DNA from: Zygaena filipendulae
Lineage: Eukaryota; Arthropoda; Insecta; Lepidoptera; Zygaenidae
Length of the DNA stretch: 64,000 nt
NCBI GenBank assembly: GCA_907165275.2
Contig: OU015664.1
Location: forward strand, 4,612,001 to 4,676,000
Direction: 5' to 3'
The notes beneath the pieces are model-generated. The model was not told the origin of the DNA. It did not search any database and was given only the letters and a program-made list of their open reading frames with translations. A program made the position numbers and the translations under genes. This document shows, in pieces, positions 14,401 to 26,600 of this stretch. How positions within the stretch are numbered: position 1 is the stretch's first letter; each line of letters begins with the position of its first letter.

Positions 14401-14625
14401 TGATCACTAGATAAATTTCACCAAATCAAAATGGCCGACAAGGAATATCCGAATTTGCGTCGCTAGTAGTTTGCCCCTTTATTTGCTCAGTGGTTTGCCC
14501 TTGCCAAATGGTCAATGCGTTACTCGTGACTTATAGCGGTTTTCCGTATCATAAAATACTAGTACAAATTGTATGAAATCTATATATTTGGAAAAAAAAA
14601 AGCTGTTAACTCTTACCATTTCAAA

Positions 14626-17600
14626 ATGTCTTGGCCGATGCCTAATCCAGGTTCATGGAATGTTGGAATAGCACCGACTTTTCCGCCCCAAATGACACCA
14701 ACTGACATGAATATGGGGTCCTATACCCCTGAACAGTGGGCAGTTATGCAACAGCAAAATTGGCAGCAATGGGCTCAATGGCAACAACAGTATGCGCAGT
14801 GGCAAAGTCAGTATGGAGACAAGGTTTGTATACATCTTTCCATAACCTTTTATAGTACCTATTGATTAGTATAGTTTTTGTCAAATCATCTGTTAAACTT
14901 GAAATAATATTTTTATTTGTTTTTGTAGTATGCCGAACAAATGAGCGCCATGCAGGCGATACGTGCAATGCCTCCTCTTCCACCAGCCAGCAGTGCCCCT
15001 CCGCCTGCTCCGCCACCACCTGATAATCCACCGCCACCGCCACCCCATGAGAACAATCAGCCCTTATATGGACGGCCTCCGACTATACCCGAACCTGTTC
15101 CAGCTCCAATAAATCAACAAAATCCAAATCAAGGCAGCTCTAACTCTAATAAAACAGGTAACAATCAGAACTGGTCACACAATCAGAACATACGTTTGAA
15201 CGAACTCTCTGATAATCAATCAAATCAATCCGTAACGGCTGTCAATGCTGAAGCTTTGAAGAAATTAGCAGAGGAGGAGAGACTTTTTGATATTCAATTT
15301 CAAAAGTGGGAAGAGGAAATTGATAAATGGAAAAAAGAAAATGTAAATCATCCAGACAAGCAGGCTTATAAAGAATACGAGCAAAAGTTTGAAGGATGTC
15401 GTGCACAGCTTTTAGAAAGACGTCAGCAGATGAAGCAAAAACGGGCTCGTTTACTTAATAACAATCCTACAGCTGTAAACACTTCTGTAACAAGTAATAT
15501 ATCAACATCTGCACCACCTCCATTGCTTAGCACAACTGCTGATCCTAAGCAATCCCAAAATTATAACATCAACAAGCCAGCACAAAACTACCAACCAAAT
15601 TCTGTTCCACCTCCATTGTTAAATACAAATAATTTTAACCCAAAACAAAATCAAGATTACAATATCAACAAACCACCTCCAAACTATCAGCAAAATTTAG
15701 CTGTCCCTTCATTACTAGATACAAGTAATTACAACCCGAAGCAATCTTATAACATCAACAAGCCGCCACAAAGCTATCAAAAAAAAGCTCAATATCAGGA
15801 TTATTCTAATAGTCCTCAATATCAGCGGTCGGAACAAGAATATAATAGGAACAACCATAGTAATTTTGATCCTCAAGATCGCTATGAATCCTACCAAGAC
15901 ATGAATGATGATTATTCTACTGCCAGTTCTACAAATTTTTTGCCTACAAATGCATCTTCAAAGAATATACCGGGTTTAGATTTAGTACCTGAAGATAAGG
16001 GGTCAACAAAAGTGCAAGAAGTTATTGATATAACTGAAGAGCCAGTTATTAATTCACAGGCTCCAGACTACACTACAATTTCAAAAGGTATAAACAGTAT
16101 ACTTGGTGATGAAAAAATTATGAATATTCTCTCTATGGTTAGAGCTGAAAGTGCACCAGCCAAACAAAATACTGATCAGTTTTTAAGTGATGCAGTAGTA
16201 TCAGATCAACATGGTGGAGATAATTATGGAAACAATTTAAATAATCCATGGAATAGAAACCAAAATCTTTATAATCAGCAAGCTGCCCACAGACAGAGTG
16301 TAGCACCACCAATTCAGAGTTCTGAGCATCAAAATCGGCAACAGGATTCAAATACGAGGTATCCACAAATGCAACAAAAAAATCAAACATTTAATCAAAG
16401 ACAGAATATGTTGTATGATAATAGACAAGATAACATGTATAATGAGAGAGAGAGTAATATGTCTAATCAAGTTTCCTATTATGATAATAAAGATGATTAT
16501 GCCCAACAAAATATGCCTCCCAGACATGGACAGAATGCTGCGAGACCTAACTTACCTCCAATGAGACCTCAACATCATATCAGACCACTACTGCAAAACA
16601 GGCCAATGCAAAACAACTTGCAGGAACAGCCAAATATTGATCACTCTCAGAATATTTATGAGAATCCAGTTCAAGTGCATAAAGTTGATATGCCTTCAAG
16701 ACCACTTGTTCAACCTGTTAAACCCAAATGGATTGAAGAACCTATGTTCTCTCCATCCATTATCGTTGAATATGAACATAAACCCCTTAGGTTGAAAGGT
16801 AATTAAAATAATATTTTAATATTATTAGTCATGTGTGATGTGTAAGCTGATGCTTCGTGAGCAATTATTTTTAGAGTAAACGGAACCCTTATTATTAGGA
16901 TCACTTTGTTGTCCGTCTGTGTGTCTGTCTGTCTGTCTGTCTGTCAAGACCCTTTATCTCTACTACCTACTCAGGAGTCAGGTCTACAGTCCCTTGAAGT
17001 CAAAAATTCTAAGAAAAACGATATGGCCGTTTATGCTGCAAAAAACCTATATTCAACACTCAAGGGAATCAAAATTTATAGGGTACTACTTTCCATTGAT
17101 CTAGAACTATGAAATTTGGCAAGTAATATCGTCTTTTATTACAAGTACAGGGAAAACTATACATTTGTATTGAAATAATAAAAAATTAATCAATTATCGA
17201 GATTAATTAACGATATGCGCGGTCATAATTATATGTACGAATTTGTAAGGAACCCTCGTTGGGCGAGTCTGACTCGCATTTGTCTGGTTTTTTTATTGTT
17301 ATTATTACTTTTTTCGTTTTGGAACTCCTTCGGGAACTCTAAAAAGTATTCTACGACATTCAGGGATGCTTTAGCTTCTTATCAGGGAAGTAATTTTTAA
17401 AATTGATTCAGTAGTTACCTCTTACATCAAACTTACGATCTCTATAATATTTGTTTTTTTTTTTTTTTTTTTTTTTAAACGGGCAAGTGGTACACCTGAT
17501 GGTAAGTGATTACCGCCGCCTATAGACATCTGCAACACCAGAAGGCATGCAGGTGCGTTGCCGACCTGGAATGGGGATGGGAACTGGCATTCAAGTGGGG

Positions 17601-20600
17601 CTGCCTGAACACACCGTTAGGTGCTTGGCGACAGATTTGCAACTTAAAGGTGGTAGCTAGCCAGCCGGGCACTAGAGAGCGCCCTACCACCATGGTATGG
17701 TTTCCTCACGATGTTTTCCTTCACCGACAGCTCAAGCTCATTGTTAGGATTTGAACCTACACCTTGCGGCGTTTAATCCGAACGCACTAACCACTGAGCT
17801 ATCATCGCTGTGTTATTTGTATAGATAAAAATTACATTTCTATGTTACAGCACGAGATTTCATTGAGCCTGTTCATATGTTTGATTATGATCATAAATCA
17901 AAGGATGATGAGTACAAAAAGAAAGATTTTGAGAAGGAAGCTGATGAAATGTTCACTAGGAAGTCAAGGAGATCTGAAATGCTTGAAGACCGCTTGGGAA
18001 CTGAAAGGTTTGCCAGAGAGCAAAGAGATTATGAAAAGAGATCATCGAGGGTTGATAATATGAGGGGACCTCCAAGAGAAGATTACTTCGAAAGGCGCCG
18101 GTCTGTCGACAGACAGTTAGATGACAGGCGACGCGACGATCGGGATAAGTATAGTAGAAGAGAAGACATCTACAGGGATAGAGAAAGGGATTGGGATAAA
18201 GATAGAGATGCTTATAGGGATAGATATAGGGATAGCAGAAGAGACGATAGGGATAACAGAAGAGATGATAGAGATAGCAAAAGAGATGATAGTTTTAGAA
18301 GACGCAGTAACAGTCGCGACCGTGACTCTCGTAAAAGAGCACACAGCAAGGAGAGTGAGAGAAGCAATAATTCACTAACGAAAAGGATCAAGGATACAGA
18401 CAGTCTTGCGTCGAATAAAAATAAACAGTTTGAGGAGCCTCTTAAACATGTTGTTATGATCGACGATTTATTGGAGCCACCGGGCAGACACATGCGACCA
18501 GAGAAAATTGTTATAATACTTAGAGGTACTTAAATTATTAAATATTTATTGACATTTACTCTGGGCTGCTGCCAAGTTTACACGCGCTAGGACTAAAGAA
18601 AATTTGGATAGATTTCCACTGAATACCAATATTCAACTGGTTCCAAACTTTTGTTCTAAATAAGTTTTTTACACGACATAAGATAAATTAATAAAAGATT
18701 GAACTGATTAAATGCCATTAATAATAAACAACATGACTGTAATAATAATCAACAATATTTAAACTAAAAAAATTTTGGAATCTTAATCGGTAGGTACTTA
18801 CCTACCAAATCATAATAATAATTTCTTTATTTAAACTTTATGTACCTACATCATGGTGTAAAAGGCGGATGTAATACCACAGTGGCATTCTCTGCCAGTC
18901 AACCTTCAGATAGTACAGAGAGCTCACATGACGGTGCATGGAAGTAATCCCGTTTGTGATATGTTTACATAATTTATTAGTAATAATTGTGTTTTTTTTT
19001 AATCGTGAGTTTTTAAACTAGTCCCGCCGCATGTAAACTCGACCGCAGCTCAGAGGCGAGTTGTCGCTTAGGCCAAATTGACTATGCGTCAACAGTCAAC
19101 ACAGAGAAATACATAACATCAGAAAAAGAAAAAGCGGCCTATTTTAAGAGGAAGTCATTTCAAGATAACCATAATGTTGTAATATAGTAACGAGAAGAAA
19201 GTAATGGGTGCAAACATCACTAATAACTAACATAGTGTATTGACTAATTTTAATTTAATTAATTAATTACAGGACCGCCCGGAAGTGGAAAATCGTATCT
19301 AGCAAAGTTGATAAGAGATAAGGAAGCTGAATACGGTGGTACGGCAAGAATCATGTCCATTGACGACTATTTCATGCAAGAAGGCGAGCTTGAAGAGAAA
19401 GATCCTGCAACAGGGAAAATAGTATGTTAATTTAAATCTATACCTATAAAACAGTACCTGCTGTGACGCCTATGGGCTATGACAGACCGATAGACAAGAA
19501 AAAACCCAAACAGTTGGATGACAATTTCGTATGAAACCAAATATTTTGTTTTTGTTATTACTATATATTAACTTGTTTTTGTTATATTTTAACTGTTCCT
19601 TTATCAGGTAAAAAAACCTACATTAAAATACGAATATGATGAACAATCAGAAGAATCGTATTTGCATTCTCTAAAAAGAGCTTTCAAGCGCTCCATCACC
19701 GACGGATACTTTACATTTCTGATATATGATGCTGTCAATGACCAGCTGAGGAGTTATGCGGATGTGTGGAATTTCGCCAGACAACAGGGCTTCCAAGTAA
19801 GTTGATTTTTAACTGGGTTCCATTAGAAACTAATTTCTATGTTTCCCTTGAATATTTGTATCTAGGTACACAAGCTATAAATACGACCCATAAAAAAAAA
19901 ACGCACCAACCGATCTATCGAGGAGTAGTGAGATCCATTCAATAGTTTTTGCGTGAAAGAGTTACAAACATACCTACAAAGTTTCGCGTTTATAATAGTA
20001 TCTTTAGTATCTATTAGTCTCAACACAACACAGTCATTACTAAGTTGGGGTACATCCTTTATTGTGAGAGACTGGTGTCTGTCGTAGGAATATTTCCCGT
20101 GATACAGATCATTGTGATAATATTAGTAAGAATTGTATACATCAAACTGAGGCACACCATTCTAATCTGTTCTAGAAGAAATTCCACTTAATAATATAGT
20201 ATGGAATATGCATGACCCTTGTACGTAATTACTTTTATACCATTTTTTTATGTTGCCCCTGTGTGCATTAATTGTTAAATAAATAAATAATAATAATAAT
20301 AAGCCTTTATTTACTGACAAAGTGTGTACATAATTACATTTTATTTTATTTTACTGTTTTTGTTTTATTTAATTTTCTAATATCTAGTTGTGTGCACATC
20401 AGTCCGGAACAGATACCGAGTCAGTGTGTCCTGTAGACACATAGGCCTCCTCCAATACTTTCCATGTTTTTCTGTCTTTAGCAATCCTTAGCCATAGCGG
20501 TCCAGCTACTTTTTTTATGTCATCTGACCATCTTTTGCGTTGTCTCCCTCTTTTCCTATTGGTGTTGTATCTAGGTGACCATTCTGTAAGAGTTTTCGAC

Positions 20601-23600
20601 CATTTCTCGATTGGTTGTCTTAGCATGTAACCTGCCCATCTCCACTTTAGTTGTTTTGTTTTCACATTGATATCCTTGAACTTAGTTATATTTCTGAGAT
20701 CTGAAGCCCGTTTCCTGTCTGTCCTTTTGTATCCCAGGATACTCCTCTCAATGCTCCTTTGGCAGGTCCTAAGTTTATGTTGCTGTTTTTGTGTGGTGGC
20801 CCAGGTTTGACATCCATATGTAAGAATAGGCAGGATACACGTGTTGAAAAGTTTCCTTTTAACTGATATTTTGTATTGGTTACCCTTCATAATATCCCTT
20901 AGGGACCAGAATCTCTTCCACGAGTTGGCAATCCTCCTCTCAATTTCTTGTTCTTGTTGGTCATAAAATGAGATAATTTGCCCAAGGTACATGTAGGTCT
21001 TAACGTATTCTATGAGTTCGCCTTCTATAAAGATGTTAGTTTCTATCCTATTTGTCATTACTTTCGTTTTCGCCATATTCATCATTAGTCCAACTTTTTT
21101 GCTCTTTGCGGAGAGTTCTTGAAGCATGAGTTGTAATGTTTCTGGATTATCAGTAACTAATACTATGTCATCTGCGAAGCGTAGGTGGTTCAATTTCACT
21201 CCATTGATATTGATGCCAAATTTATCCCAGTGCACATGCTTGAAGACTTCTTCCAAGACCGCTGAGAAGAGTTTTGGTGAGAGTGGGTCTCCCTGTCTTA
21301 CTCCCTTTTTAATTGGAAAACTTTCGCCCTGGGATTCCAATTTAACCTTTGCCGTGCTGTTTTCGTACACATTCCTTATTAATCTGATGTATTTTAGCTC
21401 TACACCCTGAGCTTTTAGTGCTTTCCAGATATGTTGGTGCTCTAGGGAGTCAAAGGCTTTATGGTAGTCCACAAATGCCAGGTAGAGGGGATATCCATAC
21501 TCTTGGCATTTTTCTATTAGCTGTTTGAGCCCATGCATGTGATCTATAGTTGAATACCCTGATCGGAATCCTGCCTGTTCTCTCGGTTGTTGGAAGTCGA
21601 GCGTTTTTGTGATCCTATTCAATATGATTTTTGCTAAGACTTTGTAGACATTAGACATCATGCTAAGGGGGCGGTAATTGCTCATGTCGTCTTTGTCGCC
21701 TTTTTTATGTATTAGGGTTATAGTGCTGGTTGTCCACTGGGTTGGAATATACTCTGAATCTAAGATATTATTGTAGAGGTTTGTTATCCTGGGTAATGTC
21801 TCTGGAAGAGAGGCTTTCATGATCTCGTTGGTTATAATTGTCTGGTCCGGGTGTTTTGTTATTCTTCTGAGTTCCGATGGCATGTGCGACCTCCGCTTCT
21901 AATATTTGTGGGACTGCGTTTTCGTTTTCATCCTCTAAGTTTATAACTTCTTGGGTGGTTGTGGACGAATAAAGGCTCTTATAGAAGTCAGTGGCGGTAT
22001 CCAGGATGGATTTTCTTTTTGTCACTGTTTTTTTGTCTTTGTTCTTAAGCTTTGGGATCCATATTGTAGACTCTCTAAGTTCCTTAAGTGCCTTTGTAAT
22101 TCCTCCCGTCTTGTTTATGTGATAGTTAATGCATTCCATTTGTCTTTGTGCTTTGTCTTTTTTTATGTTGTTACTAATATCTTTGCTTATTTTTACGATT
22201 TCTTTCATGGTTTCTTTATCTTTTTTGTTTTTAAACAAGTTTTTTCTTTTTAGTATGAGTTCTTTGGTCTTTAGACTTAGTGTCTCCGTCTTTGTGTGTT
22301 TTGGTTTTCCCGTTTGGTAAATGGAATTTATCTCGTAATTATAAGTGTCTTGTATTTTTTATAAGTAATTTCTTTAGTATGTAATGATGTTTTCAGGCTT
22401 TCGAAATTTGCGTTATGGCAGTCTAAGAGAGTGGAAATAAATAAATAAATAGCACTAATTATTTCCATCGTAATGAGTGCTTCAAATGGTTTAACTATAG
22501 TTATAGTGTAGAGTTCCCTAAGGCCCGTGTTTGTAAACACTAGTGAAACTGGATACACTCTCAATTCTTTATGTTCTTCATTTTCCAGTGCAATGAGCTA
22601 GACTATGAGGATCCAGTTTAAGTAGCATTTATAAAATTCGGGCCTATTAAATGTACATCATAATATTTTTGGTGCAAATGGTTCAAAATTTCCAGTCACG
22701 CAGATCTATCTGTGTGGTGCCCTGATTCTGTCCGTTGTCCGACATTTAAGAGTTTCATAATTACCTACAACTACTTATTGCCCAGAACTGTTTATTTTTT
22801 AATTTTATCGCTTGTATGTGTTAATGGTATTTATAACAAAAAAAACTTTCTTAAACCATCAATCACAGTTATGTTTATGTTATAATTCTTGCTCCCGGAT
22901 GACATGGCTTTGTTGTTTCAGTAGTTCCGAACTTTTCCTTTTTATAATACTAGTAAGTAAATATAGACAAGTCTTTAGATAAATTCTGAACAACGTTTAT
23001 GAAAAATCAGATTTTTGGTAGTTTTGTTAAAAAAATTATGTATGTGCAAGGACTGTGACATACAAATATAAACTCAGTAGTGGCACAGAATAAATACTAG
23101 TACTTACGTACAAAAGTCTTACCGCCGCACTCAGAGTCGACTTTAATGATTACTTAGTTAAGTATAGATTTTTAAAACAAAACTGCCGCAATCAGAGACG
23201 TTCAGTAAATTAATGTTAATTGGTATTTAATGAGAAGTAACTTAATTAGTTAAATGCCAATTAACATTAATTTATTTAACTTATCTGATTGCGGCAGTTT
23301 TGTTTTAAAAATCGATATTTAACTAAGTAATCATTAAATTCGACTCTGAGTGCGGCGGTTACTCTGCAAAGATATTTAAAGAAATATCATCTAATGTACT
23401 CAACGTTAGGTGCATTTTGCTCGCGCTAGAGTAAATCGCCGTTTCGTTCAGATACTTACCGAAATCCATTGCAAACCAATTTCTTTCTTAAAACTCTGGA
23501 AATCGGTTCATATTCGGTGCACTAAATCAATTCACCGAGGGTTATGAGTAAATAGGTAGTAGGAAAACAGAGTAGGTATGTATTCTGTTACAAAACTCGC

Positions 23601-26600
23601 GCGCGCGTAGGTACGTCACTTCGCTCGTGAACCCTACTGAATTAGCCACAGGGCTGTGGCCGCCGCGCGTAGGTATATACCTACATTGTAAGTATTGGAA
23701 ATATTTCCAATGCCTACACGGGGAGTGAGACAGGCCTGGTAGTGGCCAGTGAGGGGGTCCACAAGCAGACGGGGTAGAGAAGAACACAAAATCTTATTGA
23801 TTGGTTTTATACGTACTTTGAATGTCAGTTTTAGGTGTTATAATATACACATTTTCAGGTGTACATTTGCACAATGGATTTCGACGTACAAACTTGTCAC
23901 AAGAGAAACATACACAATCGTTCGCTGGGCGATATCCAAGTGATATGCTCCAACTTCTTCGAGACACCGGCGCACCACATCCACCTCGATGCCACGACAT
24001 TACTCCAAAGCGCCTCTATAACCGACGTCCATATGGAGGACGTGGATGACGATGTTATCATTGAGGACTCGAATGAGAACGAGGTGAGGACCGAGGTTAT
24101 CACCCCCTGAGGACTGCGGCGCTTTGCGTTCCTACTTTCTGCGAAACTTATCTTGGACTATCGTCTGCATGTTTATAAGGCTCGTCGACGTACAGTCGGC
24201 GTCAAAAATATTTAAACACTTTTGCAGTTTTTGAACTTTGTTTAAGATTCAATGACTGCGATAGGCGATTACATATTTCTGCTGCTGACTGTACTCGACG
24301 TATGACGTGACGCGACTTCTGTATCGCTATTGGTCAACACAGCGTGTACACAGAAGCGCGCGAGTCACGTGATCGCGAGCAACTGCAGATAGAGACTACG
24401 CTGTCGGCTGCAATCAATTTTGCACCTTATAACAGACTGTTTATGGTTGGTTATGCGAACAGTCGACGAGTCTTATTTATTTGATCGAGTGTGCAATTAT
24501 TGTTTACGAGTTCTGCAATGTTGGTTTGATTTGTGCTGTGTAATAGGACAAATACAGAAGTTATGGGAATAATTATTCACAAACATATATTTTTCATCTG
24601 ACCACTTGTTCTCAAATCAATAAAATCTTTGTGTTGTTGACTTTTGCTGAGTAAGAATCATGTGGAATAGGTACACATTGTAGGGATGGGAGTAGGTTTA
24701 ATAAATTTTTTTCAGCAATTCCTAAATGTTACCTAAAGCCGAAAGGTGCTGCTCCATCACAGGTTGAAAGCGTTTTTACATCAAAATGGGAGACAATGGA
24801 CGACGTCGTACAACTAGGTAGGTTATAGTTTTAGATTATTAGTTAAGTACAATACTATTTTACTTATTTTTCCACTTTATTTGGGTTGTTTTGTTTTAAT
24901 GCGTTTGTTTGCAAACTTAAATAGCACGGAAAATAAAAATGTCAAATAAAAAGAACGTTATTTGAAATCTGCGGTCGGCTTTAATCTGACAATACGTTTG
25001 CGTCGGTTGCAAAAAAGCATTCTCTGATATCAAACTGCAGTAAAAATTTGCAGAACAATGTGAAACTAGAAACATATTTTAAAGTCGTCTTTGGAAATTT
25101 CCCCCACCACCAATCTTAGTCTTATTATCACCTAAAATTAAAATTTCATCCATTGCAATATCGACTTTACGCGCACTTTTGCAATTTCAATAGGCGAAAT
25201 TTCGGTGTAGGGTTGTAATAAGATTATCATTAAACATGGTGGTATGACGTCTGAACTCGCTTTGGAGTGTTAAATATTAAAATGAACCTTCTTCTAACTG
25301 CGTAACTATTGTACTCTACTGCCCCCCTAGCCAAGTTGATATTCTAATATCGCGATCGTTAACGGATAGAAAACTGAGAAACGAATCGTCATGTCACGCG
25401 GTCACGTAAATTTCCAGTAAAAAAATCCAGCTTAGCGTGACCACGTGACATAATGACTACGTTCCTTAGTTTTTTATGCGTTATCGATTGTATATTGTCA
25501 ACTTGGCTAGGGGGGCTCTGTAGTTATTGAGAGTGCAATATAAAGCAGAACACCAACTGATATAATCTCGTAGATGCACCGCCAAGTGAACTCTCTGTAC
25601 TATCTGAAGGTTGACTGGCAGAGAATGCCACTGTGGCATTAAGTCCGCCTTTTGTACCGTGTTGTGCATAATGTTTAAATCAGGGATGTTGTGGGCGACG
25701 ATTTTTTCACATCCGCGGATGCGGATGTTTAAGATGTTATATAAATATAGTTTATGAATAAAGAATTAAGACAATGATAAAGTAATTATTAACATTTTTA
25801 TTGATGAAAATTAGTATTAAGAAAAATGCTCTTAATTTTTTTTAACTTCACTTACTAATTTTCATTCGCCGGCCCCGCCCAATTTCTTTCTTATCGCAAC
25901 TTGTATTCCATTCGCATTGGCCAGAACATCCGCATTGATTAATGCGGATGCAGATATCCAAACCTATGTGGAAGCTTCGCACATGCGGATGCGGATGCGA
26001 ATATTCGCAACATCCCTGGTTTAAATAAATAAATAAAATGTAACGTTGCGTTGTTGCAGCGCGACTCGACGGCATCAGCAAGCCGCTTCGCCGGTCGCAA
26101 TTCTCCATGGAGGACTTTCTACAGATAGACGATTGGAAGCCGACGCCTGATAAACAGGGCAAGAAAACTGTAAGTGTTCTAAGTATTCTTTACGACTGCA
26201 ATTAAATTATACGCGTCGAATATTACCTTTGCAAGCGATATGGTTGTGGAAATGTTATTCCTAAGACACGATGTCTGCATCATTTATCGTCTCTGACATT
26301 TTGTGGAAATATTTTTTTCTACTTGTCGTTTTTTGATAGATCCTTACACATACGTTTTTATTTAAATCAAAACGTACCGACACTGCATTTTATTGACGTT
26401 CGTTGCTGGACATTAATTGTGAAATTAACATACATAATTATATCAAACCCACTTGCCACTCTTTGATGAGCCATGTATTTAAATGTTTTATTGATGATTT
26501 TTTATAATCTGACGAAGTTTTTATCTGTATTTTAGGTACAGATATACTAGGTATAGATATTGGTAACTTACCTTTCTGTACTTTATGGACAGTTTTACAA

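Noticed and set aside
14569..14628. Upstream in-frame ATG for YLPM1
   Set aside because: The added N-terminus is Lys/Tyr-rich and unlike the family; the later ATG has a better context.
17506..17754. 82-codon ORF in YLPM1 intron 2
   Set aside because: It lies wholly within a tRNA-derived SINE.
18117..18493. Ser/Leu- and Ile-rich ORFs in other frames of YLPM1 exon 3
   Set aside because: They are shadows of the Arg/Asp-rich repeat coding sequence.
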